Positions 8,480 to 17,512 of a stretch of 32,858 nt of DNA are shown here, piece by piece. The notes under the pieces are model-generated. The model was not told where the DNA came from and did no database searches. It saw nothing but the letters and a program-made list of their open reading frames with translations. This DNA is from an uncultured Aquimarina sp. GTDB lineage: Bacteria > Bacteroidota > Bacteroidia > Flavobacteriales > Flavobacteriaceae. A program made the translations under genes and the position numbers. Where the stretch lies: assembly GCA_947498455.1 (NCBI GenBank), contig CANMKK010000043.1, positions 1-32,858 of the forward strand. The letters run 5' to 3'. Every line of letters begins with the position of its first letter. The first letter of the stretch is position 1.

Positions 8480-11400
8480 ATGAGATTATCAACAAAAATA
8501 AAAGATTTTCTTTTTATACTACTGATGACTCTTATGCCTTTGATTCATCTGTTTGGGCAAGATACGTATGAAGATGATTTCAATGGTGGATTCGATTATA
8601 CTAATAGTAGTGGTAATCAAACTTGGACGACAAGTTGGGTTGAAAGTGGAGAAACTACCAATCCTAATACCGGAAGAATTCGTATTAACAGTAATCAACT
8701 AAGGTTTCGAAATCTTGATACAAGATCCATAAGCCGGGGAATCGATTTATCTTCATATTCTGGTCTTCCAGTTATACTAACATTAGATTTCAACCGTACC
8801 AATGGAAATGAAACAATTAATGTTGACCTACTTAATAATGTAGGTGTTTGGGAAACTATTGCTACTACAGGAGGTACGGGCTCAATAAGTCATACTCTTA
8901 CGGCTACTCAAATTCACGCTGCTTCTGCCATTAGGTTTATATCGGGAAGTGGAGATTGGAATAACAATAGTGAAACTGTATTTATTGACAATGTTCAGTT
9001 TGAAGCTAATGAATTCATAATAACTGATGGGATCACAGTTAACACCTGTAATGATATTTTCTTAGATAGTGGTGGTACTGGTGGTGACTATTCTAATAAT
9101 GAAGGAATTACCTACACCATTTGTCCGGATTCTCCAGGAGCGTCCGTTTCTGTTAATTTTACCACATTTGATGTAGAAACTAATTTTGATGCGCTTGAGA
9201 TTTTTGATAGTAACACGACAAGTAATTCGTTAGGTACTTTTGATAACAGTAATATACCTGGCACAATAACATCTACAGATTCTTCTGGATGCTTAACTTT
9301 TATATTTTCATCAGACGTGTCTGTAACTGGTAATTGGGCAGCAACTATTTCATGCATTAACAATACTCCTGAAATAAGTATTAATGATGTTACTGTAAAT
9401 GAAAATACTGGAACCTTAGATTTTACTGTTGCGCATACAGGAGGTACTACAACTGGCAGTTTCACCGTTGAATATGCTACAGCTAACAATACCGCTATAG
9501 CTCCCGGGGATTATACAGCTACAGGGTCTCCAAATCCTACTATTACTTTTACAGGAACAAGTTTAAGTAATCAAATAATTTCCATTCCTATAATTAATGA
9601 CAACGTCGCTGAGACATTAGAAACCTTTTTTGTCAATCTCAGTAACCCGAGTGATGGATCAGTAACTATTACAGATGCTCAAGGAATTGGAACTATTAAT
9701 GCTAGTGATCCTGCATCTATAGCTATTAATGATGTTTCGGTGAATGAATCAGCTGGCACAGCTACTTTTACTGTAACTGCTTCTGGAGGGGCAGTTACTG
9801 GAGGATATACTGTTAATTATTCCACTGCAGATAACTCAGCTACAACAGCTACAAATGATTATACGAGCACTAGCTCCCCTCCTTCCCTTAATTTTGTAGG
9901 AACTATTGGAGAAACTCAGACAATTACAGTCCCTATATTAGAAGATGTCGCTATTGAAGGTAATGAAACTTATTTTGTTAATTTAAGTAGTGTTAGTAGT
10001 TCTTTGGTAAGTATGATTGATAATCAAGGTCTTGGAACTATTATAGATAATGATGCTGGTATTAGTATAAATGATATAACAGTGAATGAAAATGTAGGTA
10101 ATGCTACGTTTACGGTTACACTCACTGGAACAGTATCCGGTGGTTTTACAGTTGATTATGATACCGCAAACAATACTGCCACCATTCCTAGCGATTATAC
10201 AGGAACAGGCTCTCCTAGCCCATCATTAACTTTTGCAGGAAATGATGGAGAGACACAAACTATAACAATCCCTATAATTAATGATAATTTTGTTGAAACC
10301 GCATCAGAAAACTTTTTTATTAATCTAAGCAACGTGAGTTCTGGCTTGGTTACAATTACGGATTCTCAAGGTATTGGAACTATTAATGACAACGATACTG
10401 CATCCATTGCTATAAATGACATATCTGTTAATGAAACTGCAGGTACAGCAACATTTACAGTAACCCATTCTGGTGGAGGGGATATTTCGGGTGGTTTTAC
10501 GGTAGAATACGCGACTGCAAATAGTTCTGCGACTAGTCCAAGTGACTATATGGGCACTGGATCCCCTAACCCTACTCTTTCTTTTTCTGGAACTAATGGA
10601 GAAACACAAACAATTGTTATACCTATTATTGACGATACTGATATAGAAGGTACTGAAACTTATTTTATCAACCTTAGCAACATTAGTAATTCTCTAGTAG
10701 GCATTGTTGATTCACAGGGGTTAGGAACAATCATTGATGATGATGCCCCTTTTATAATAACAAATTTAATAACTGATAATACGTGTAGTGGCATCTTTGT
10801 GGATAGTGGATCGGTTTCTGGGTCTTATTCTGATAATGAATCAATCACTTATACTATTTGCCCAGATACTCCTAGCAGTTTGTTAGTTTTAGATTTTACT
10901 TCTTTTGATGTTGAAACTTTTTGGGATGGATTATCTATATTTCAAGGAACAACTACAACTACCTTGATAGGAACTTTTGACAATAGTAATATCCCTACAA
11001 CAATTATATCAGGAGACCCTAGTGGTTGTTTGACATTTATATTCACGTCCGATAATTCAATTACAGGAACTGGATGGCAAGCTAACATATCTTGTACTAA
11101 TACTGGCGCCAGTTTAGTAAGCATAAACGATATAACAGTCAATGAAAATGCAGGAACAGCAACATTTACTGCAACTCATACTGGGGGAAATGTTTCTGGT
11201 GGTTTTACAGTAAATTATAGTACAGAAGATAATACTGCTTATGCCGATTCTGATTTTATTACCTCGGCCGGAATATTAAATTTCTCAGGAACTTCTGGTC
11301 AAAGCTTAACTATTACGGTACCTATTATTAATAATGCTTTTGGAGAAAACACAGAAACCTTTTTTGTTAATCTAAGTAATCCTTCAACAACCATAGGGTT

Positions 11401-14356
11401 AGTAAATGGACTAGGAACAATTCTAGATGATGGTGATCCTGCAGTTACAGATGATGTACCTTTAACCTTATTTGATGAATTTAATGGATATTACGATTAT
11501 GCCCTAACTGCAGGTTCTTTACGAACAGCGGATGAAGGGATAGACCCTTGTGCAATTACCACATCATCATCAAACACCTTAACAACACCTATTACAGCTG
11601 GATCGACTATAGAAAAGGCATATTTATTGTGGGGGCATTCGGCTTCTGCAGCCGATGATGTTGTTACCTTTGAGGGACAAACTGTTACTGCAGACATTGT
11701 TAATTCTGCGAATGGTGGTTTTCATTATGGAATGGTAAGTGATGTTACGGCTATCATTCAGGCTATTCCAGATCCTTCTACTAATGTATATGATTTTACC
11801 GACCTTGTAGTTGATAATAGTGATACACTTACAAACTATTGTAGTGGTACTGTCGTATTCGGTGGCTGGTCATTATTTATATTTTATACCAATCCTACCT
11901 TTCCTGCTGTAAGTATCAATATGTATAATGGCTTTGATGCGGAAATAAATAGTACAACAAACTATACATTAAGTGGCTTCTTTGCCATCGGATCTTCTGG
12001 ATCGAAAACCTCTGTCTTATCTTGGGAAGGAGATCCTCAACGAACTGGTAATGAAACCATTTCTGTAACAACTACTTCTGGTACAACAATCCTTGCTGGG
12101 GATGGAAATAATTCTACTACTTTAGCCAACGTATTTAATTCGACTATTTATGACAATACAGCCAGTCCAATAGTTAATGACTCATCTTTATTTGGGTTCG
12201 ATTTAGACACCTACGATATTTCTTCATTAATTACTCAGGGAGAAACATCGGCTACGACTAATATACAAACTGGAGGTGATTTTGTTATTCTAAATTCCGT
12301 ACTGTTAAAAGTACCTAGTAATCTAATGACAGGTACTGTTTTTGAGGATGTCAATTATCCTGGTGGTGCGGGTAGAAGTCAAGCAAGTTCTTCTGGGATA
12401 GGAATTGAAGGCGCAAGAGTTGAACTTTATGACAATCTAGGCGTACTTGAAGATTTTGATATTACAGATGCTAATGGTAATTATAATATTGGAGGAATGG
12501 CAAATGGAACATATAGTCTTCGTGTCGTTAGTAACACTGTAAATTCTAACCGAGGAGGAGGCACAACTTGCATTAATTGTTTGCCTGTTCAAACATTTAG
12601 ATCAAGTTTTGCTTCAAGCACACTTACCAATGTCTCTAATGAAATAGGAGGTGCAGACCCTTCTGCCCAAGATGTTGCCGCCAATGTTCTAATAGGTGCT
12701 CAAACTGTATCTTCCATGACAATTTTAAATGAAGGTGCCGTGGATGTAGATTTTGGCTTCAATTTTAACACTATTGTCAATACCAATGCAAGTGGCCAAG
12801 GGTCTTTAGAGCAATTTATCATAAATGCTAATAATCTCGACGAAACGGGATTGAATATAGAGGCTAATAGTATATTTAACCCTGCTGGTGGCGAGGATAC
12901 TTCTATATTTATGATCCCTCCTACTTCCGATCCTTTAGGAAGAACTGCAGATGGCAATTTTACTAGTGGATACTTTAATATTAACATAAATAGTGGCTCT
13001 AATCTTTCCCCAATTACTGCGGATAACACTCATATAGATGGAAGAACCCAAACTGCTTATTCTGGTGATACCAATACAGGAAATATCACCCCTTCAGTAA
13101 CCAATGTCGGAGTTTCTGCCACAGCACTACCTAGTTATCAACTACCAGAAATTCAAATTGATGATTCTACTTTAGGCGACGTCTTTACTGTACAAGCAAA
13201 TGGAGTTACTATTAGAAATACAGCTATTCTTGCTAATGGTAATATTGGCATTCAAAATACATCCGGTTCTAATCCTAATCCGGTAATACTAACAGAAAAT
13301 TTAATTGGTATAAATGCCGATGGAGTTCTTGGAACAAGATTAAGTAGAGCAATTAGAGTATCAGGAGCTGCAGTAACCCAAATAAGTAATAACTATATAT
13401 CTGAAAATGCCAGTACCGGAATCTCAGTAAATGGTGGGACTTCTACCCTTATGCAATACAATACTATTGAATCGAATGGTACCAATACTTGTGCTGATGG
13501 TATTGAGTTAGGTAGTGGTACTGGAGTTACTATCCAATACAATTTAATCAACAATACTGCGGCAATTGGAATTGAAGGATTTAACTATCCAGGAGGTGCT
13601 ACCATCAATGAAAATACGATTACTAATTCTGGACAAAATGGTGGATTATGTTCAGGGGTTATAGAAAATAGCGGAATACGATTATATGGTAATAATTCCT
13701 CAATAACCTCTAATATTATAGCAAATAATGGTGGTGCAGGTATTGTAATAACAGGAGGTACAACTTCAGGAAACTTAATATCCCAAAATTCGACTTACGC
13801 AAATGGTACTACAAGTCAAGCCTTAGGTATTGATATTGATCAAACAATTGGTGGTAACCCTGTAGGAGATGGTGTAACCCAAAATGATAATGGAGATACG
13901 GATACAGGGCCAAATGGTAGCCTTAATTTTCCTGAGTTTGAATCTGCTACAATTTCTGGAACTACATTAAGAGTTGTTGGCTGGGCGCGTCCCGGCGCTA
14001 TTATAGAGTTTTTTATAACTGATATAAATGAAGGCACTGCAACTGTCGGTGATAACCAATTAGGCTTAACACAAGACTACGGAGAAGGTCAAATATATTT
14101 AGGATCTGCTACAGAAGGTAGTGGTAGTGATCTTGATGCTACCACTTCTTCATATACCGATGCTGATGGAAATACTGACACTACAAATAGATTTAGTTTC
14201 AACATAACTTTAAGTACAGCCATTCCAATTGGTAGTCTAATTACCGCTACCGCAACGGTGGCTAATTCTACTTCAGAATTTGGAAATACTTTTCCTCTTT
14301 CTGCTGCTGCTATAATTACAAATAGGAGAATCACGTTCCGTGTCGTACCCAATTAA
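8480..14356 (+). CDS. Giant secreted mosaic adhesin with CUB-like, Calx-beta, Cna-B-like and beta-helix regions
   Basis: The 1958-residue protein begins with a signal peptide (about 1-27). Domains by inspection: a jelly-roll-like region (28-178); a CUB-like domain with four cysteines (179-293); four Calx-beta repeats (from about 298, 411, 526 and 641) marked by SINDxxVNExxG starts and FFVNLS or FINLS motifs; a second CUB-like domain (756-875); a fifth Calx-beta (878-985); a DUF3344-like region (987-1277); a Cna-B/SdrD-like domain (1279-1356, GTVFED...GIEGARVELYD); and an Asn/Gly-rich right-handed beta-helix (about 1560-1790). It ends in ITNRRITFRVVPN, a basic tail without a recognisable T9SS type A or B domain. 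Calx-beta repeats usually bind calcium and occur in large adhesins. Start 10 bp after the previous gene suggests co-transcription. Surface adhesion is inferred; domain borders are approximate. Confidence 0.9.
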   Translation: MRLSTKIKDFLFILLMTLMPLIHLFGQDTYEDDFNGGFDYTNSSGNQTWTTSWVESGETTNPNTGRIRINSNQLRFRNLDTRSISRGIDLSSYSGLPVILTLDFNRTNGNETINVDLLNNVGVWETIATTGGTGSISHTLTATQIHAASAIRFISGSGDWNNNSETVFIDNVQFEANEFIITDGITVNTCNDIFLDSGGTGGDYSNNEGITYTICPDSPGASVSVNFTTFDVETNFDALEIFDSNTTSNSLGTFDNSNIPGTITSTDSSGCLTFIFSSDVSVTGNWAATISCINNTPEISINDVTVNENTGTLDFTVAHTGGTTTGSFTVEYATANNTAIAPGDYTATGSPNPTITFTGTSLSNQIISIPIINDNVAETLETFFVNLSNPSDGSVTITDAQGIGTINASDPASIAINDVSVNESAGTATFTVTASGGAVTGGYTVNYSTADNSATTATNDYTSTSSPPSLNFVGTIGETQTITVPILEDVAIEGNETYFVNLSSVSSSLVSMIDNQGLGTIIDNDAGISINDITVNENVGNATFTVTLTGTVSGGFTVDYDTANNTATIPSDYTGTGSPSPSLTFAGNDGETQTITIPIINDNFVETASENFFINLSNVSSGLVTITDSQGIGTINDNDTASIAINDISVNETAGTATFTVTHSGGGDISGGFTVEYATANSSATSPSDYMGTGSPNPTLSFSGTNGETQTIVIPIIDDTDIEGTETYFINLSNISNSLVGIVDSQGLGTIIDDDAPFIITNLITDNTCSGIFVDSGSVSGSYSDNESITYTICPDTPSSLLVLDFTSFDVETFWDGLSIFQGTTTTTLIGTFDNSNIPTTIISGDPSGCLTFIFTSDNSITGTGWQANISCTNTGASLVSINDITVNENAGTATFTATHTGGNVSGGFTVNYSTEDNTAYADSDFITSAGILNFSGTSGQSLTITVPIINNAFGENTETFFVNLSNPSTTIGLVNGLGTILDDGDPAVTDDVPLTLFDEFNGYYDYALTAGSLRTADEGIDPCAITTSSSNTLTTPITAGSTIEKAYLLWGHSASAADDVVTFEGQTVTADIVNSANGGFHYGMVSDVTAIIQAIPDPSTNVYDFTDLVVDNSDTLTNYCSGTVVFGGWSLFIFYTNPTFPAVSINMYNGFDAEINSTTNYTLSGFFAIGSSGSKTSVLSWEGDPQRTGNETISVTTTSGTTILAGDGNNSTTLANVFNSTIYDNTASPIVNDSSLFGFDLDTYDISSLITQGETSATTNIQTGGDFVILNSVLLKVPSNLMTGTVFEDVNYPGGAGRSQASSSGIGIEGARVELYDNLGVLEDFDITDANGNYNIGGMANGTYSLRVVSNTVNSNRGGGTTCINCLPVQTFRSSFASSTLTNVSNEIGGADPSAQDVAANVLIGAQTVSSMTILNEGAVDVDFGFNFNTIVNTNASGQGSLEQFIINANNLDETGLNIEANSIFNPAGGEDTSIFMIPPTSDPLGRTADGNFTSGYFNININSGSNLSPITADNTHIDGRTQTAYSGDTNTGNITPSVTNVGVSATALPSYQLPEIQIDDSTLGDVFTVQANGVTIRNTAILANGNIGIQNTSGSNPNPVILTENLIGINADGVLGTRLSRAIRVSGAAVTQISNNYISENASTGISVNGGTSTLMQYNTIESNGTNTCADGIELGSGTGVTIQYNLINNTAAIGIEGFNYPGGATINENTITNSGQNGGLCSGVIENSGIRLYGNNSSITSNIIANNGGAGIVITGGTTSGNLISQNSTYANGTTSQALGIDIDQTIGGNPVGDGVTQNDNGDTDTGPNGSLNFPEFESATISGTTLRVVGWARPGAIIEFFITDINEGTATVGDNQLGLTQDYGEGQIYLGSATEGSGSDLDATTSSYTDADGNTDTTNRFSFNITLSTAIPIGSLITATATVANSTSEFGNTFPLSAAAIITNRRITFRVVPN

Positions 14357-14853
14357 TTAGTCATTAACATCCCTCTATTTTGTCTTCAAATATTTATACA
14401 TCATCTGATGATATCTTTCTTTTATCATTGTAGTCCTATCAATTTTAAGGAAATCATGGTAATCACCAGATCAAAAAAAAACAATAAACAACTGATTACC
14501 AATGCGTAACAAAACACTAATTTATTTAACATACTTTCTGTAAAAAAATTCATGCATTAGACAGCTAATTATATTAAATTAGCTTTGCTGTATGTAAAAT
14601 TTTAATGTTATTTTTAATGCAAAAACAGTAACAACATTATTGTTTTTGTACATATAAAAATCGTTTGATAAAAAAGTATTTTTACTAAAGTCAATAGTTC
14701 GTTATTTTCGTCACAAAATAACAAAAAATGCTTTTTAACAGGTTAAAAATGCATTTCGTCGTAATAAAAACATAATTACATCGACAAATAAGTATTATAT
14801 TATGTTTTTTTTAACTATATTAGCCGTATCAAACCTACTGTAAAACCTCAGAA
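14357..14853. other. Gap of about 500 bp with several hairpins, no gene seen
   Basis: AT-rich DNA between the adhesin and the T9SS type B protein gene. It holds three inverted repeats. TGGTAATCA (14457-14465) pairs with TGATTACCA (14493-14501). CAAAAACA (14620-14627) pairs with TGTTTTTG (14641-14648). AAATGC plus TTTTTAAC pairs with GTTAAAAA plus GCATTT (14726-14755, one-base bulge). Any of them could end the upstream operon or sit in a leader. I found no convincing -7 box or small gene. Confidence 0.5.
14726..14755. terminator. Bulged hairpin upstream of the T9SS type B gene
   Basis: The arms AAATGC-TTTTTAAC and GTTAAAAA-(T)-GCATTT enclose a two-base loop (AG). There are 14 pairs with one bulged base, and the stem lies 98 bp before the next start codon. 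No clear U-tract follows it, so it may be a regulatory or RNA-processing structure rather than a terminator. Confidence 0.3.
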
Positions 14854-16032
14854 ATGATTTTAACATACAAATTCCCCAACTGTATACTACTCTTTTTCTT
14901 CTTTAATATATCTTTGATTATATCACAAGAAGCATTTCATAATTACGGTAATGTACAGATCCACTCTCAGGGGAACATTGGTTTTCATGTAGATGTAATT
15001 AACAATGGGACGTTTGATCAAAACATGGGGCAAACCGGTTTTTATAGTCAGAATAGTTTAACAGTATCTGGATCTAATAGGCCTGTATTTCATGATATGG
15101 AAATCGATGTTGTAGATGAATTGTTATTAGATGTATCTGTAGGAGTTGCTAATTTTCAAGAATTCATATCAGGTAGAGTTGTTACTCCAAGAGACCAAAA
15201 GGATATTGCTTTAGATTATATAAATGATGCTCCGTATATTGGTGAGGACGATAATAGACATGTGGATGGATATTCTTCTATTACTGGAGATTTAGATTTC
15301 ACTTTTCCAATTGGGGATGATTTTAGGCTAAGACCTATGAGGATCACTAGTCAGGGTGCGACAAACACTGCCAGAGGTGCTTACTTTTTCGAAAACCCGA
15401 ATTCACCAAATAATTTTTCACAGATTTTTGATACCAATAGTTTTGAAGATATTTTATATGGTGTAAGTATTTTTGAATTTTGGGATTTAGATGGATCTAC
15501 AGAAACTCAAGTAACACTTACTTGGGATGATAATAGTAACATTCCAACCTTAGTTAATGACTTAGCAGATCTTAGAGTTGTAGGATGGGATATAAACCTA
15601 GGACAGTGGGTAAATTTAGGAAATGCAGGAATAACTGGAAACCTTGACAATGGTGAGATTACGTCTGATACAATAATTCCCGATAATTATGCTGTATTAA
15701 CATTTGGCTCATCAAGCAGGGTTTTAGATGGGGATTTAGAAGTGTTTACAGCAGTTTCTCCTAATGGAGATGGCTTTAACGATACTTTTATTATTCAAGG
15801 GTTAACATTGTTCCCTGAGAACGAATTATTTATATACAATAGATGGGGAGTACTAGTATACCAAAAAGAAAAATATCACGAAGTTCAGGAAACTTCTAAT
15901 GGTTTCCGTGGAATTTCTGAAGGAAGAGTTACAGTAGCTCAAAAAGAGGAACTACCAGCTGGAACCTATTACTATGTCCTAAATATAGAAGGGACAAAAG
16001 ATAGAGCCGGGTACATTTATGTTAATAGATAA
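14854..16032 (+). CDS. Secreted surface protein with T9SS type B (gliding motility-associated) sorting domain
   Basis: The 392-residue protein has a very hydrophobic signal peptide ending near ISQ (residue 25). The middle (about 30-290) is beta-rich and resembles the region found before CHU_C-type tails; it contains TFPIGDD and TLTWDDNSN segments and no catalytic motif. The last 92 residues (from 301) are a clear gliding-motility-associated C-terminal domain: VSPNGDGFNDTF, IYNRWGVLVY, LPAGTYYYVLN and a final GYIYVNR. In Flavobacteriia such domains direct export by the type IX secretion system and attachment at the surface, often alongside SprF/PorP-type partners; none is visible here. It follows the giant adhesin in the same direction after a 497-bp gap, so it may have its own promoter. 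Family assignment of the tail is secure; the role of the body is unknown. Confidence 0.92.
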   Translation: MILTYKFPNCILLFFFFNISLIISQEAFHNYGNVQIHSQGNIGFHVDVINNGTFDQNMGQTGFYSQNSLTVSGSNRPVFHDMEIDVVDELLLDVSVGVANFQEFISGRVVTPRDQKDIALDYINDAPYIGEDDNRHVDGYSSITGDLDFTFPIGDDFRLRPMRITSQGATNTARGAYFFENPNSPNNFSQIFDTNSFEDILYGVSIFEFWDLDGSTETQVTLTWDDNSNIPTLVNDLADLRVVGWDINLGQWVNLGNAGITGNLDNGEITSDTIIPDNYAVLTFGSSSRVLDGDLEVFTAVSPNGDGFNDTFIIQGLTLFPENELFIYNRWGVLVYQKEKYHEVQETSNGFRGISEGRVTVAQKEELPAGTYYYVLNIEGTKDRAGYIYVNR

Positions 16033-16112
16033 TTATTATTTATAAAGAATACCTTTTTAGCTGTATATTTCTAATTTCGTTAATACAATAGATAGAAAAG
16101 AATAAACAAATG

Positions 16113-16164
16113 CAAAAATAAGGGGAAAAATATGTTAATTAACATATTTTTCCCCTTATTTTTG
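16113..16164. terminator. Perfect 52-bp palindrome (26-bp arms) after the T9SS type B gene
   Basis: Starting at CAAAAATAAGGGG, the left arm (16113-16138) is the exact reverse complement of 16139-16164, with the axis inside GTTAATTAAC. The GGGG/CCCC core flanked by A- and T-runs gives a stem with U-rich tails on both strands, so it should terminate in either direction. It lies 81 bp after the stop codon. Such an uninterrupted palindrome is longer than most terminators. Confidence 0.75.
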
Positions 16165-16249
16165 TTTCTATATAGTAACTTTAAGAAGAGCCCTAAAATA
16201 GATTAACTACATCTAATCTATTAATTTTTAATAGTATATAAAAAAGAAA

Positions 16250-16282
16250 TGAAACTACACCCTTACCGTTTCACTTTTTTTT
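16250..16282 (+). terminator. Weak hairpin plus T-tract
   Basis: TGAAAC (16250-16255) pairs with GTTTCA (16268-16273) across a 12-base loop, followed by C and eight T. The stem is only 6 bp. With the large palindrome just upstream it would be a second stop, or the end of a short RNA between the two. Confidence 0.35.
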
Positions 16283-16560
16283 CTTTCTAAAAGAAAACTT
16301 TATCTCAGATAGAGAAATGCAAATTGACCAATTGCATCTATCAAATACACTACCGTCATAAAAACGCTTAGACATAATGTGTCTTATAATCAAGCTTTGG
16401 CATAGATTAAAGACATTTACCCACTCTTGTCTATTTAGTGCGTTGATCCAAAATTAAGTAACAAATTTAATTTTCATTTAATCGCTTTCCATCTCGGCGA
16501 AAAAAAAGTTTTAAAATGACATAAAGATACAGATAGTTAATAAGCAAGCCCTAAAATACG

Positions 16561-17178
16561 ATGAAACCAATAATAGTACTACTAATAGTATTCATTTTCT
16601 TTGCCTGTTCGCAAGAAGGTGATGATGACATTCCTTTATACATAGAACAAATATTTACCGACTCACCAGAAAAAACTATATATATCGATATCATATATGT
16701 TTTGTCCTCTAATAATCCTAACCCAAAAGCCTATAACTTAAATGAAGTTGATTATATAAATCATCTAAATGGTTCTTATTTTCATAGAAACAATATAGGT
16801 TTAGTTCTTGGAAAAATCTCTACTCTAATGAATGATGAGCTCTACGATTTAAAGGATAACAGAAACAACGAAACAAGTACATTTTTGAAAGAAACTAAAG
16901 ATCACTATAATAAGGGTCGATTAAACCTCTATATAATGAAAAGATGTAATACAATTGCAATTGCTGGAATTGGCATGAATCAACGTGCATTAGTAACAGA
17001 TGAGCACATTCATAAAACGACGAGTCCACATGAAATTGGTCATGCATTAGGACTTCACCATACTATTGAAGAAGGAAACATTATGAGTATGAAAAGACCA
17101 TATTTAAGAAAAGAGTTTAATACCAATCAAATAATACAGCTAAAAAAACGTATAGACGAAATTAATAATGCCGACTAA
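16561..17178 (+). CDS. Small metzincin-type zinc protease lipoprotein
   Basis: The 205-residue protein has a lipoprotein signal (FIFFAC, lipid-modified Cys at about 16) followed by acidic residues (SQEGDDD). Residues 157-167 read HEIGHALGLHH, the full metzincin zinc signature HExxHxxGxxH: three histidine ligands and the catalytic glutamate. The NIMSM segment around Met175 fits the Met-turn that metzincins carry below the zinc site. The domain is compact, about 180 residues after the lipid anchor, comparable to archaemetzincin- or matrixin-like minimal domains; I cannot place it in a named family. It would sit on the outer membrane or in the periplasm and cut peptides or proteins. It stands alone, with 528 bp before it and 334 bp after. 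The protease call is strong; the substrate is unknown. Confidence 0.82.
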   Translation: MKPIIVLLIVFIFFACSQEGDDDIPLYIEQIFTDSPEKTIYIDIIYVLSSNNPNPKAYNLNEVDYINHLNGSYFHRNNIGLVLGKISTLMNDELYDLKDNRNNETSTFLKETKDHYNKGRLNLYIMKRCNTIAIAGIGMNQRALVTDEHIHKTTSPHEIGHALGLHHTIEEGNIMSMKRPYLRKEFNTNQIIQLKKRIDEINNAD

Positions 17179-17512
17179 GGTATATCTCTCCATACTTAAA
17201 TAATTACATATACTTTTTAACCAGTAATAAATATTGTTTCTCCAAGTAGTCTATCAAATAAGTATTACCTCATATTTCACTTTCAATACCTTAGTCATCT
17301 TTGTAGATCACATCTCTTTTTCTACGAAAACTAACAATTACCCAACGCTTAATAAATATAGATTATCGTTTCTACTGAAATACTGTATATTTATCCTCTT
17401 ATATATTATTTTATCTTTTTGAATTAAAAAGCTAATGATGTTCCCCTACTACCATCAATTATAATAGCTCAATATTTAAATGATAAAAACAGCGTAAACC
17501 CAAAACACAGCC
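17179..17512. other. Gap of 334 bp without a supported gene
   Basis: AT-rich sequence between the metzincin and the M6-like protease. A 62-codon frame starting at a TTG (17234-17422) is hydrophobic but has no start context or family resemblance, and I do not call it. No hairpin with a T-tract was found. Confidence 0.4.

Larger units (their letters stand above)
16033..16560. other. Intergenic region of 528 bp: palindromic terminator, second hairpin, possible promoter
   Basis: After the 52-bp palindrome there is a second, weaker hairpin (16250-16282). The 12-mer AGCCCTAAAATA occurs at 16189-16200 and again at 16547-16558, just before the next start codon. TTG (16443-16445) and TAATTTTC (16468-16475), 22 bp apart, are a weak Bacteroidota-type promoter candidate for the metzincin gene. 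No coding sequence was seen. Confidence 0.5.

Noticed and set aside
16316..16336. ATGCAA/TTGCAT inverted repeat as operator
   Set aside because: Only 6-bp arms and far from any likely promoter.
16189..16558. Repeated 12-mer AGCCCTAAAATA as a mobile-element border or attachment site
   Set aside because: Too short, no second feature between the copies, and no integrase nearby; could be chance in AT-rich DNA.
17234..17422. 62-codon hydrophobic frame after the metzincin gene
   Set aside because: TTG start, no family resemblance, AT-rich hydrophobic content expected by chance.
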